Below are positions 1 to 7,921 of a stretch of 64,000 nt of DNA, piece after piece (the stretch's first letter is position 1; every line of letters begins with the position of its first letter). The stretch comes from Thermomonas sp. (GTDB lineage Bacteria > Pseudomonadota > Gammaproteobacteria > Xanthomonadales > Xanthomonadaceae). Under the pieces are notes generated by a model. It was not told the DNA's origin. It saw only the letters and a program-made list of their open reading frames with translations, and searched no databases. The translations under genes were made by a program, and so were the position numbers. The stretch lies in NCBI RefSeq assembly GCF_023953935.1, contig NZ_JAMLIW010000001.1, positions 62,001-126,000 on the forward strand. The letters run 5' to 3'.

Positions 1-849
1 AACCGCGAGGTGCGCCGGCTGTGGGAATCGCAGGGCTGCCAGGTCTCGCGCCTGAAGCGCATCCGCCACGGCCAGGTGCGGCTGCCGCAGCCGCTGCTGC
101 GTGGCCATACCCAGGAATTGCCGCAGGCTGAAGTCGACGCCCTGCGCAAGTCGCTGGGGCTGGAGGACGGCACCCCGTCAGCATTGACGCTGATGCCGGT
201 GCTGGGCCAGCGCAAGGCCGGCAAGACCGTCGTCACCAGCAATGCGCGCGGGCATGGCTACATCGGCGGCCACAACACCGCCGACGAAGGCCGCGAGCTG
301 CGCCGCTTCGACAACGTGCGCGAAGATCGTGGCCGTCGCGGCGGTCGCAAGCCGAGCGGCGGCCTCACCGTCAGCGGCGAGCAGGCCGCCAATCAGGCCA
401 ACAAGCGCTTGAAGGTCAAGGGCCCGCGGCAACCCGGACAACGCATGAAGCCCGGCGAACGGCGTGGCGAGAATCCGGCGGCGATGCGCACCTGGTACGT
501 GCCCGACGGCGTCGATACCGGCCCCAGCGGCCATCGCAACCCCGGCGGTCGTGGCCCGAAGAAATTCAAGCCGCGTGGCGCCTCGGGAACGACGGCGGCC
601 GGCGAGGCCCGCCCGCAGCGACCGGCTCGCCCGTACGGCCATCCCGGCAACGCGCCCTACTTCCCGTCCGACCATGTGCACGGCCGCGATGCCCAGCCGG
701 GCGCACCGCGCCGCGGGCCGCGTCCCGGCGGCAACGCCCGTCCCGCAGGGGGGCCGCGCCCCGGCGGCAATCCACGCCCGAACAGCGGCCCGCGACCCGG
801 CAATCAGGGCCCGCGCGGACCGCGTGGGCCGCGCGGCGGCTCGCGCTGA
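1..849 (+). CDS. rluB: RluB-type 23S rRNA pseudouridine synthase, C-terminal part
   Basis: Open from the window edge; about 282 codons of the 3' part are present. The first residues (NREVRRLWES) match the end of the catalytic domain of RluB/RluE-family enzymes, which isomerise a uridine in 23S rRNA domain V. The S4 domain and the catalytic Asp lie upstream of the window. From about residue 85 of the visible part the protein becomes a roughly 200-residue Arg/Gly/Pro-rich basic tail with repeated RPGG and GPRG units, presumably RNA-binding. The tail is much longer than in E. coli RluB. RluB rather than RluE/RluF is inferred from the basic tail. Confidence 0.75.
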   Translation, partial: NREVRRLWESQGCQVSRLKRIRHGQVRLPQPLLRGHTQELPQAEVDALRKSLGLEDGTPSALTLMPVLGQRKAGKTVVTSNARGHGYIGGHNTADEGRELRRFDNVREDRGRRGGRKPSGGLTVSGEQAANQANKRLKVKGPRQPGQRMKPGERRGENPAAMRTWYVPDGVDTGPSGHRNPGGRGPKKFKPRGASGTTAAGEARPQRPARPYGHPGNAPYFPSDHVHGRDAQPGAPRRGPRPGGNARPAGGPRPGGNPRPNSGPRPGNQGPRGPRGPRGGSR

Positions 850-908
850 ATGCCGACTTCAAGGCATAGTGGAAGTTCCTCCAACGCCGCAACCTCAGGA
901 GTCCCGAC

Positions 909-1325
909 ATGCCCGCCTCCCTGCTGCTCGCCCTGCTGCTGACAGCTCCGCAGGCCGCTCCCGCACCCGCGCAAACACCGCCGACGCCGTCCTCCGCGCC
1001 GGCAATGGAATACGCGGACGCCAAACTCCGCTCCGACGCCGACGAGGCCACCGTCACCGGGGCCGCGCACGCCGACATGGTCAAGCGCCAGAGCGACCTG
1101 CTGGACGCCGGCATCGCCGCCTGCGCCCGCGACGAGCTGCGCGACGACTTCACCCCGTTCACGATCGTCATGCAACTCGACGCCAGCGGCCAGGTTCAGC
1201 AGACTTGGCGCCAGGGCAGCTCGCCATTGGCCATTTGCATGCAGCGCTACGTGCGCGACAAGACCGTCTTCACCCCGCCCAAGGCGCCGTTCTTCAATTC
1301 GATCGAAGTCAGTTTCACGAAATAA
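909..1325 (+). CDS. Small secreted protein of unknown function
   Basis: 138 residues. An AGGAG sits 7 nt before the ATG, which supports this start. Residues 1-22 look like a signal peptide (a Leu/Ala-rich core ending in an Ala/Pro stretch), so the product is probably periplasmic. The mature part has two Cys residues (in ACARDE and ICMQRY) that could form a disulfide. The C-terminal part (GQVQQTW..., ending in EVSF) has the alternating polar/hydrophobic look of a small beta domain. I do not recognise the family. It lies 60 bp after rluB and is followed by a hairpin terminator. Confidence 0.6.
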   Translation: MPASLLLALLLTAPQAAPAPAQTPPTPSSAPAMEYADAKLRSDADEATVTGAAHADMVKRQSDLLDAGIAACARDELRDDFTPFTIVMQLDASGQVQQTWRQGSSPLAICMQRYVRDKTVFTPPKAPFFNSIEVSFTK

Positions 1326-1368
1326 GAAATAACGGTGTCAGGGACAATTCGCCCCACCCACGACGTCC

Positions 1369-1397
1369 AAGGCCCGCATCGCTGCGGGCCTTGTCGT
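1369..1397 (+). terminator. Hairpin terminator after the small secreted protein gene
   Basis: A 9-bp perfect stem (AAGGCCCGC / GCGGGCCTT) with a 6-nt loop, followed by GTCGTTTG. The T-tract is weak, so read-through is possible. It lies between two convergent genes (the secreted protein and tpx). Confidence 0.5.
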
Positions 1398-1461
1398 TTG
1401 CCGTGCCGGTGATTGGCCTGTCGGGCAGCTTGCACGTTTGATGCGAAAGCGCGCGTCGGGC

Positions 1462-1962
1462 TCAGCCCAACGCGGCCAGTGCCGCCGCGTAGTCGGGCTC
1501 CTGGCCGATCTCCGGCACCATCTGTGCGTGCAGGATCTTGTTGTTCTCGTCCAGCACCAGCACCGCGCGCGCGGCCAGGCCGGCCAGCGGGCTGGTTTCG
1601 ATGGCCACGCCGTAGTCCTTCAGGAACTCGCGACCGCGCATCGTCGAAAGCATCGTCACGTTGGAAATGCCTTCAGCACCGCAAAAACGCCCTTGCGCAA
1701 ACGGCAGGTCGGCGGAAATGCACAGCACCGCGGCATTGTCCAGCGCGGCGGCGTCCTTGTTGAAATGTCGCACCGAGGCCTGGCACACGCCGGTGTCGAT
1801 GCTGGGGAAGATGTTGAGCACCTTGCGCTTGCCGGCAAAGTCGGCCAGCGCCTTCTCGCTGAGATCGCCTGCCACCAGCTTGAACGCCGGGGCCTGGCTG
1901 CCCACCTGCGGGAACTGGCCGCCGACCTGGACCGGGTTGCCGTGGAATGTGACGTTGGACAT
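1462..1962 (-). CDS. tpx: Thiol peroxidase Tpx (atypical 2-Cys peroxiredoxin)
   Basis: 166 residues, the usual Tpx length. It reduces hydrogen peroxide and alkyl hydroperoxides using thioredoxin. The peroxidatic Cys60 is in [12 protein letters not shown] and the resolving Cys94 in QGRFCG, with the same spacing as E. coli Cys61/Cys95. I chose the ATG that gives MSNVTFHG because AGAGG lies 7 nt upstream; an upstream ATG would add five non-conserved residues. It is monocistronic and convergent with the upstream secreted-protein gene. Confidence 0.95.
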   Translation of the reverse strand: MSNVTFHGNPVQVGGQFPQVGSQAPAFKLVAGDLSEKALADFAGKRKVLNIFPSIDTGVCQASVRHFNKDAAALDNAAVLCISADLPFAQGRFCGAEGISNVTMLSTMRGREFLKDYGVAIETSPLAGLAARAVLVLDENNKILHAQMVPEIGQEPDYAAALAALG

Positions 1963-2062
1963 GGTGGAACCTCTCATCTGGATTGACGCGGCGATCCTAG
2001 ACGAGGTCGCGTGATGCTGGCGTCATCGCACAAGTGGTTCAAGCCGCGCTTCAGACCACGCT

Positions 2063-2836
2063 TCAGGCCACGATCCCGGTCCACGCCGCGGTGGCGAATT
2101 TATCCCGCGCCAGCGCTTCGGCGCGGTGCAGTTCCTCTGCGCTGACGGCCGCATCGACAAGGCCGTACGCAGCGCGAAAGGTGTCGATCATCCAGGCGAT
2201 GACCTGCTCGCGCGGCAGCCCGGTCTGGCTGCGCAGCGGATCGACCCGCTTGTTGGCGCTCTGGGTGGCCTTGTCGGACAGCTTTTCACGCCCGATCCGC
2301 AGCACTTCCAGCATCTTGCCGGCGTCGATGTCGTAGGCCATTGTCACGTGGTGCAGCACCGCCTTGCCGCGCCGCATCTGCGCCGCGCCGGCGATCTTCC
2401 CATCTTTCGACGTGATGTCGTTGAGCGGCTGGTACCAGGCCTCGATGCCGAGCGAGCGCAGCGCTTCGAGCACCCAGGCATCCATGAAGGCGTAGGACTG
2501 TTCGAAGCGCATGCCTTCGACCAGCGCCACCGGCGCCGACAGCGAATAGGTGATGGTATTGCCCGGCTCGATGAACATCGCGCCGCCGCCGGTGATCCGG
2601 CGCACGACCTCGATGCCGTGGCGGCGGGCACCGTCCGGATCGACCTCGTTGCGCAGCGACTGGAAGCGCCCGATCACCACCGCCGGGGACGCCCATTCCC
2701 ACACCCGCAGGGTCGGCGCACGCCGGCCGGCGGCCACCTCGTCGGTGATGACTTCATCCAGCGCCATGTGCAGCGCCGGCGCCTGCGGACCGGCGTGGAC
2801 CAGCTGCCAGTCGAAATCGTTCCAGCCTGCGCTCAT
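2063..2836 (-). CDS. lplA: Lipoate-protein ligase A, catalytic domain
   Basis: 257 residues of the biotin/lipoate A/B ligase catalytic fold, which activates lipoate (or octanoate) with ATP and transfers it to the E2 or GcvH lysine. Visible motifs are RRITGGGAMF (the RRxxGGG lipoate-binding loop), the nearby SLSAPV strand, and DITSKDGKIAGAAQMRR, which contains the catalytic Lys. It lacks the ~90-residue C-terminal accessory domain of E. coli LplA. That domain is the separate upstream gene, whose stop overlaps this start by 4 nt, so the two are translationally coupled. Confidence 0.88.
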   Translation of the reverse strand: MSAGWNDFDWQLVHAGPQAPALHMALDEVITDEVAAGRRAPTLRVWEWASPAVVIGRFQSLRNEVDPDGARRHGIEVVRRITGGGAMFIEPGNTITYSLSAPVALVEGMRFEQSYAFMDAWVLEALRSLGIEAWYQPLNDITSKDGKIAGAAQMRRGKAVLHHVTMAYDIDAGKMLEVLRIGREKLSDKATQSANKRVDPLRSQTGLPREQVIAWMIDTFRAAYGLVDAAVSAEELHRAEALARDKFATAAWTGIVA

Positions 2837-3129
2837 GCGCCCTCCCCGGCGTCGATCGCGCGCCGCACCGCCACCGCAAAGCCTTCGGCGTTGACTCCGA
2901 ACATGCGGGTTCCGGGCGGCAGGGCGCGTTCGATGATCCCGGTCAGCGCCGCCTGCTCCAAACCGGATGATTGACCATGCAACGCCGCGTTGATCGCCGC
3001 CAGCGCCGTGTCCGGTTCGAGGAAGAAATCGCCGCTCAGCGCCACCTCGACCATCCGGCCAGCGGCGATGGCGACATCCGCGACCACCAGCTTGCCGCCC
3101 GGCACCTTGTATTCGCCATGTCCGTGCAT
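2833..3129 (-). CDS. Lipoate-protein ligase accessory domain (LplB-like)
   Basis: 98 residues. It resembles the free-standing C-terminal accessory domain of bipartite lipoate ligases (archaeal LplB): a MHGHGEYKVPGGKLV start, a central FFLEPD, and the repeated small-residue helices typical of that domain. In bipartite enzymes the accessory protein is needed for the lipoate adenylation half-reaction. It directly precedes lplA with a 4-nt overlap. The function is inferred from this pairing and from sequence resemblance. Confidence 0.75.
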   Translation of the reverse strand: MHGHGEYKVPGGKLVVADVAIAAGRMVEVALSGDFFLEPDTALAAINAALHGQSSGLEQAALTGIIERALPPGTRMFGVNAEGFAVAVRRAIDAGEGA

Positions 3130-3247
3130 CCTGCAATTCTATTGGATCGCGGGCCCGCGTGGCAGCGGATTTGACAAACGGCCATCACCTGTTTGCATCA
3201 TTGCCCGCGGCCGCACCTGGCGGCCGCCGTCATGTCCGGAGACCGTC

Positions 3248-4624
3248 GTGGAATTTCGCACCATCATCGAGCCGTTTCGCATCCAGTCGGTGGCCCCGCT
3301 GAAGATGACCACCGCGCAGCACCGCCGCGAAGCGGTCGCGGCCGCCGGCTACAACCTGTTCAACCTGCACGCCGAAGACGTGCTGATCGACCTGCTGACC
3401 GATTCGGGCACCGGCGCGATGAGCCGCGACCAGTGGGCGGCGATCCAGCACGGCGATGAATCCTATGCCGGCAGCCCCTCGTTCGACATTTTCCGCACCG
3501 CCGTGCAGGACCTGTTCCCGTTCAAGCACGTGATCCCGACCCATCAGGGCCGCGCCGCCGAAAAAATCCTGTTCACCGTACTCGGCGGCAGCGAGAAGAC
3601 CATTCCCAGCAACACCCACTTCGACACCACCCGCGCCAATATCGAGTACACCGGCGCCGAAGCGACCGACCTGGTGATCGCCGAGGGCCGCGACCCGGCC
3701 AGCCAGCACCCGTTCAAGGGCAACATGGACATCGCGGCGCTGGACGCCTATCTCACCCGCAACGCCGGCAAGGTGCCGGTGGTGATGATGACGATCACCA
3801 ACAATTCCGGCGGTGGCCAGCCGGTGAGCCTGGGCAACCTGCGCGAGGTCCGCGCCGTATGCGACAGGCACGGCGTGCCGCTGTTCCTCGACGCCTGCCG
3901 GTTTGCCGAAAATGCCTGGTTCATCCGCCAGCGCGAGCCGGGCCAACAGGGCCGCGCGGTGACCGACATCGTGCGCGACATGGCCGCGCTGGCCGACGGC
4001 ATGACCATGAGCGCGAAGAAGGACCCGATGGGCAACATCGGCGGCTGGCTGGCGCTCAACGACGATGCCATCGCCGAACAATGCCGCAACCTGCTGATCC
4101 TCACCGAAGGGTTTCCAACCTACGGCGGTCTGGCCGGGCGCGATCTGGAGGCGCTGGCGCAGGGCCTGAAGGAAGTGGTCGACCACGACTACCTGCGCTA
4201 CCGCATCCGCTCCACCGCCTACCTCGGCGAGGCGCTGCTGCAATCCGGCATCCCGGTGGTGCAGCCGATCGGCGGCCACGCGGTCTATCTGGACGCGCGC
4301 GCACTGCTGCCGCACATCCCGCCGTTGCAATACCCCGGCCAGGCGCTGGCGGTGGCGCTGTACGAGGCCGGTGGCATCCGCGGCTGCGAAATCGGCACGG
4401 TGATGTTCGGGCGCCATCCCGACGGCAGCGAAACCCCGGCGGCGCTGGATCTGGTGCGTCTGGCCATTCCGCGCCGTACCTACACGCAGAGCCACATCGA
4501 CTACGTGATCGAGGTCTGCCAGCAGGTCGGCGCCAATGCCAAGGCGCTGCGCGGCTACCGGATCGTGGCCGAGCCCAAGCAGCTGCGGCACTTCACCGCG
4601 AGATTCGAACCACTGGCCGGCTGA
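3248..4624 (+). CDS. tnaA: Tryptophanase (tryptophan indole-lyase)
   Basis: 458 residues, fold type I PLP enzyme that splits tryptophan into indole, pyruvate and ammonia. GTG start, with GGAGA 5 nt upstream. The PLP lysine is Lys258 in MSAKKDP. Residues that separate it from tyrosine phenol-lyase all point to tryptophanase: FDTT (Asp where TPL has Thr124), CEIG (Ile where TPL has Arg381) and LRHFTARF (His where TPL has Phe). No TnaB permease gene and no TnaC-like leader peptide is visible next to it. It could be an alternative beta-lyase, but the discriminating residues are consistent. Confidence 0.88.
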   Translation: MEFRTIIEPFRIQSVAPLKMTTAQHRREAVAAAGYNLFNLHAEDVLIDLLTDSGTGAMSRDQWAAIQHGDESYAGSPSFDIFRTAVQDLFPFKHVIPTHQGRAAEKILFTVLGGSEKTIPSNTHFDTTRANIEYTGAEATDLVIAEGRDPASQHPFKGNMDIAALDAYLTRNAGKVPVVMMTITNNSGGGQPVSLGNLREVRAVCDRHGVPLFLDACRFAENAWFIRQREPGQQGRAVTDIVRDMAALADGMTMSAKKDPMGNIGGWLALNDDAIAEQCRNLLILTEGFPTYGGLAGRDLEALAQGLKEVVDHDYLRYRIRSTAYLGEALLQSGIPVVQPIGGHAVYLDARALLPHIPPLQYPGQALAVALYEAGGIRGCEIGTVMFGRHPDGSETPAALDLVRLAIPRRTYTQSHIDYVIEVCQQVGANAKALRGYRIVAEPKQLRHFTARFEPLAG

Positions 4625-4707
4625 TCCGCGGTTGCGCCGGATGCCGGGCGCGTGCTCCGCATGCGACCCGGCCGACGCACCCGCGCCGACCTCGGGGCGC
4701 CTGTCCC

Positions 4708-5676
4708 TCAGAGCGAACTTTCCAGCTCCTCCAGCCGCAGCGATTCCAGCTCGGCGCGGATCCGCACAAGCGCGCGGCGCATCGCCGCAGGAACGTAATC
4801 CGCCGTCTGCGCCGCCGCTTCCAGCCTCGTGCTCCATGCCTGCCAGCGCCGCCATTCCGCGGCGCTGGGCGCGGGCTTGCCGCTGGGCGGCGAAAACTTC
4901 GCGTGCAGAGTCAGTTCGGCGGCAGTTGCCCGCAGCTCCAGCGCGGCACGCAGGATTTCCTCCCAGACCGGGTACACCGGCGTATTGTCGAGAAAGGCGT
5001 TGCGCGTGAGCTGGCCGGCGTGACGGCGATAGCGCATCAGCACGCTGCCGGTATTGGCCACGGCCGCGGGGCCGAAGGCCTGCACGATGCGATGGGCAAA
5101 CAGCCAGTCTTCACCCACCCGCGTCCGCGGAAGACGGATTGCCTCCAGCGCGCTGCGACGGAAGGTCATGGTGCTGGCGTAGATCGGGCAATGGAACACC
5201 AGCGCAGCGGCGATGTCCTCGCCACGGGTCGGCATGCGGATCCGGTGGTCGCTGGAAAACGGCAGGTGGCCGTGCGCGGGCGGAAAGCGCGGGTCGGCGA
5301 ACATCACCAGATCACCGCCGACCAGCTGCACGCGTGGATCGTCGAGCCGTCGAAGCGGGTCGGCAAATCGGTTGGGCGCGCACAGGTCGTCGGCATCGAC
5401 GCAGGCGATCAGCGGACTTTCCACGCACGCGAATCCGCGGGCGCGGGCGGCGCTCGCGCCCAGGTTGCTGGCGTTGCGCAGCACGATGCCCGGCAGTTTG
5501 AACTCGCCCAATGCGCGTTCGGCAAGCGCGGCAGTTGCATCCTGCGAGGCATCGTCAACGATGATGACCTGCTCCAGGCGATCGGTGCCTGCCGCCGCGG
5601 CCAGCGCAGCCAGTGCATCGCGAATGAACGCCGCCGCGTTGAACGCTGGCATCACCACGCTGAAGGAGGGGCTCAT
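4708..5676 (-). CDS. Family 2 glycosyltransferase
   Basis: 322 residues. The N-terminal GT-A domain (residues 1 to ~210) shows SVVMPAFNA (nucleotide-sugar binding), IIVDDASQD and ACVDADD (the metal-binding DXD), then GEDWLFAHRI, which fits the acceptor-side ED motif. The C-terminal ~100 residues are helical and charged with no recognised motif. GGAG lies 7 nt upstream of the chosen ATG. No polysaccharide locus surrounds it, so the acceptor cannot be named. It is 54 bp downstream of the amidase gene on the same strand and may belong to that transcript. Confidence 0.82.
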   Translation of the reverse strand: MSPSFSVVMPAFNAAAFIRDALAALAAAAGTDRLEQVIIVDDASQDATAALAERALGEFKLPGIVLRNASNLGASAARARGFACVESPLIACVDADDLCAPNRFADPLRRLDDPRVQLVGGDLVMFADPRFPPAHGHLPFSSDHRIRMPTRGEDIAAALVFHCPIYASTMTFRRSALEAIRLPRTRVGEDWLFAHRIVQAFGPAAVANTGSVLMRYRRHAGQLTRNAFLDNTPVYPVWEEILRAALELRATAAELTLHAKFSPPSGKPAPSAAEWRRWQAWSTRLEAAAQTADYVPAAMRRALVRIRAELESLRLEELESSL

Positions 5677-5730
5677 CACCGCACTCCGGGGCTCAGTCGG
5701 CTCCGGCAGGAGCCGCTGCCGCACCCGCGT

Positions 5731-6543
5731 TCATGAGGCCGCCGCGCCGGCCAGGGAGAAACCATCGGCATCGCGCAGCGCCGGGAAACGCGCACGGTGG
5801 GCCAGCAGTTCCCCGGCTTGCAGGGTCGCGGTGTGGGCGACTTCGGCATCGCCGGCCTCCAGCAGCGGGTGGCCGAGGAAATCCACCACCGCGCTGTCCC
5901 CGGAATAGTGCAGGCCGTTGCCATCGCTGCCCACCCGGTTCACGCCGATCACGTAGGACAGATTCTCGATCGCCCGCGCCCGCAGCAGGGTCTTCCACGG
6001 ATAGGCGCGTGCCGATGGCCAGTTGGCGACGTACAGCGCCAGGTCGTATTCGGCACCGCTGGCGTGCGCGGCATCGAAACGATTGCGCGAGAACACCGGA
6101 AAGCGCAGGTCGTAGCACACCTGCGGCAGGATGCGCCAACCCTTCCAGTCGACCACCACCCGCTCACGGCCCGACGCGTAGCGCTCATGTTCCCCGGCAT
6201 ACGAGAACAGGTGGCGCTTGTCGTAATGGGCCACCCGGCCATCCGGCGTGGCGAACAACAGTCGGTTGAACACAGCCTCGCCATCGCGCAGCTGCACGCT
6301 GCCGGCAATCGCCGCGTCCAGCGTGGCCGATTGCGCCTGCAGCCAGTCCACGGTGGGGCCACGCATGTCCTCGGCGCCGGAGATGGCGTCATTGGAAAAG
6401 CCGCTGGTGAAGGTTTCCGGAAGCACCACCAGATCGGTTGCGCCCTGCAGCGGCGCCATCAGCGCACCGTAGTAGTCGCGATTGGCGGCGGGGTCGTGCC
6501 AGCGGGTTTCACCCTGGACGATGGATACGCGAAGATCTTGCAT
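5731..6543 (-). CDS. Nitrilase-family omega-amidase (YafV/NIT2-like)
   Basis: 270 residues with the nitrilase-superfamily triad Glu43 (LPETF), Lys109 (YDKRHLF) and Cys143 (QVCYDLRFP). Length and motifs match YafV/NIT2 omega-amidases, which hydrolyse 2-oxoglutaramate and 2-oxosuccinamate. These keto-amides are the by-products of glutamine or asparagine transaminases. GGAG is 5 nt before the chosen ATG. It is the third gene of a minus-strand operon headed by an aminotransferase, the partner expected from that pathway. The substrate is inferred from family and context. Confidence 0.85.
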   Translation of the reverse strand: MQDLRVSIVQGETRWHDPAANRDYYGALMAPLQGATDLVVLPETFTSGFSNDAISGAEDMRGPTVDWLQAQSATLDAAIAGSVQLRDGEAVFNRLLFATPDGRVAHYDKRHLFSYAGEHERYASGRERVVVDWKGWRILPQVCYDLRFPVFSRNRFDAAHASGAEYDLALYVANWPSARAYPWKTLLRARAIENLSYVIGVNRVGSDGNGLHYSGDSAVVDFLGHPLLEAGDAEVAHTATLQAGELLAHRARFPALRDADGFSLAGAAAS

Positions 6544-6580
6544 TGTCACTCCAGAAAACGGGCGCTTTGCGACAACCGAG

Positions 6581-7906
6581 TCAGCCGGCGGCGGGGTCGG
6601 GAACGAATTTCAGGACATTGCCGTTGATGCAGTAGCGCTTGCCGGTCGGCGGCGGACCGTCGTCGAACACGTGGCCCAGATGGATCCCGGAGCTGGTGCT
6701 TCGCACTTCGATGCGGTGCATGCCGTGGCTGTCGTCGCGAATGAATTCCAGCGCGCCGGCCATCGGCTCGAAAAAACTCGGCCAGCCGCAGCTGCTGTCG
6801 AACTTGGCATCGCTGCGAAACAGCGGCTTGCCGCTGACCGGGTCGAAATAGGTGCCGGGACGATGCTCGGACAGATGGGCGCCGGTGCCGGGAACTTCGG
6901 TACCACTCTCGAAGGCGATGCGCTGCTGTTCGGGCGTGAGCAGTTGCAGGCCCAACCAGTGCCAGAACGCCTTGGGATCGCCGCCATAGCCGGTCTTGCG
7001 CGCCACCTCCACGCCATTGCGGAACAGCACGACGGTGGGCGTGCCCAGCAGCGGGCCGGCCAGCGACCAGCCGGCGGGCGCCAGCGGGGCGCGGGTCTGC
7101 ACGAACGGCACTCCGGCGCGCCAGTCGCGCAGCACGTCGGCATCGAAGCGCTCGCAATAGGGGCAATCTTCGGCCTCGTAGACCACCAGCTGCGCCGCCT
7201 GAGCCAGCGCCGCGCCGTTCAGCCGCACCGCTTCCGGCACTGCCGCATCCAGCGCGTAGCGGACGCCGGTGCCGCCCAGCCCGCAATAGCCGTCTGGATT
7301 CTTCAGCAGATAATCCTGATGCGACTCCTCGGCGCGGTTGTAGTGGCGCAGCGGCAGGATTTCCGTGGTGATCCTGCCGAAACCGGCGGCCGTCAACGCG
7401 CGCTGGTAAATGTCGCGACTCTGCTCGGCCAGCGCTTTCTGCTCGGGCGTGGTGTAGTAGATCGCGCTGCGGTAATTGCTGCCGATGTCATTGCCCTGCC
7501 CGCCCAGCTGGGTCGGGTCGTGGCCTTCCCAGAACGCGGCCAGCAGGGTCATCGGATCGGTCCGGCTGGCGTCATAGCGCACCCGCACCACCTCGGCATG
7601 ATTGCGCGCCTGGCTGTTTCCGGCGCGGATCCGCGCTTCTTCGTCCAGCACGTCGCGATACCCCACCTGCGCCGCATCGCCACCGGCATAGCCGACCTCG
7701 ACTTCCGCCACGCCCGGCACCGCCCGCAGGCGCTTTTCAGCGCCCCAGAAGCAGCCCATGCCGAAATACAGATCATCCAGTTGTCGCGATGTCACCGGCT
7801 TGGCCTCCGACAGTTTGCGCACTTCCAGCGCCTTCCAGCCCAATCCAACCACAGCCCCCGTGATGACCAGTGCAAACAGCAGGGCGAGCAGGTTGGACAA
7901 ACGCAT
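6581..7906 (-). CDS. msrAB: Membrane-anchored MsrA-thioredoxin-MsrB fusion
   Basis: 441 residues. Residues 5-24 form one transmembrane anchor, so the rest is probably periplasmic. An MsrA domain follows (about 45-215) with catalytic Cys52 in GCFWG and Cys208 near its end. The middle segment (about 235-320) is thioredoxin-like with Cys248/Cys251 in DCPYCERF and a TPTVVLF cis-Pro strand. The MsrB domain (about 325-441) has Cys373 in SSCGWPSF and catalytic Cys426 in RYCIN, and lacks the zinc CxxC pairs. Together the domains would repair both epimers of methionine sulfoxide with a built-in electron relay. The gap to the upstream aminotransferase gene is 15 bp, and GGGGAG precedes the ATG. Confidence 0.88.
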   Translation of the reverse strand: MRLSNLLALLFALVITGAVVGLGWKALEVRKLSEAKPVTSRQLDDLYFGMGCFWGAEKRLRAVPGVAEVEVGYAGGDAAQVGYRDVLDEEARIRAGNSQARNHAEVVRVRYDASRTDPMTLLAAFWEGHDPTQLGGQGNDIGSNYRSAIYYTTPEQKALAEQSRDIYQRALTAAGFGRITTEILPLRHYNRAEESHQDYLLKNPDGYCGLGGTGVRYALDAAVPEAVRLNGAALAQAAQLVVYEAEDCPYCERFDADVLRDWRAGVPFVQTRAPLAPAGWSLAGPLLGTPTVVLFRNGVEVARKTGYGGDPKAFWHWLGLQLLTPEQQRIAFESGTEVPGTGAHLSEHRPGTYFDPVSGKPLFRSDAKFDSSCGWPSFFEPMAGALEFIRDDSHGMHRIEVRSTSSGIHLGHVFDDGPPPTGKRYCINGNVLKFVPDPAAG

Positions 7907-7921
7907 GACCGCCGCTCCCCG

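Noticed and set aside
3130-3247. TnaC-like leader peptide before tnaA
   Set aside because: The 118-bp gap holds no short frame with a Trp followed by a Pro stop region, and there is no space for the usual leader plus spacer.
3248-4624. Tyrosine phenol-lyase as the name for the beta-eliminating lyase
   Set aside because: Asp, Ile and His stand at the three positions where TPL has Thr124, Arg381 and Phe448.
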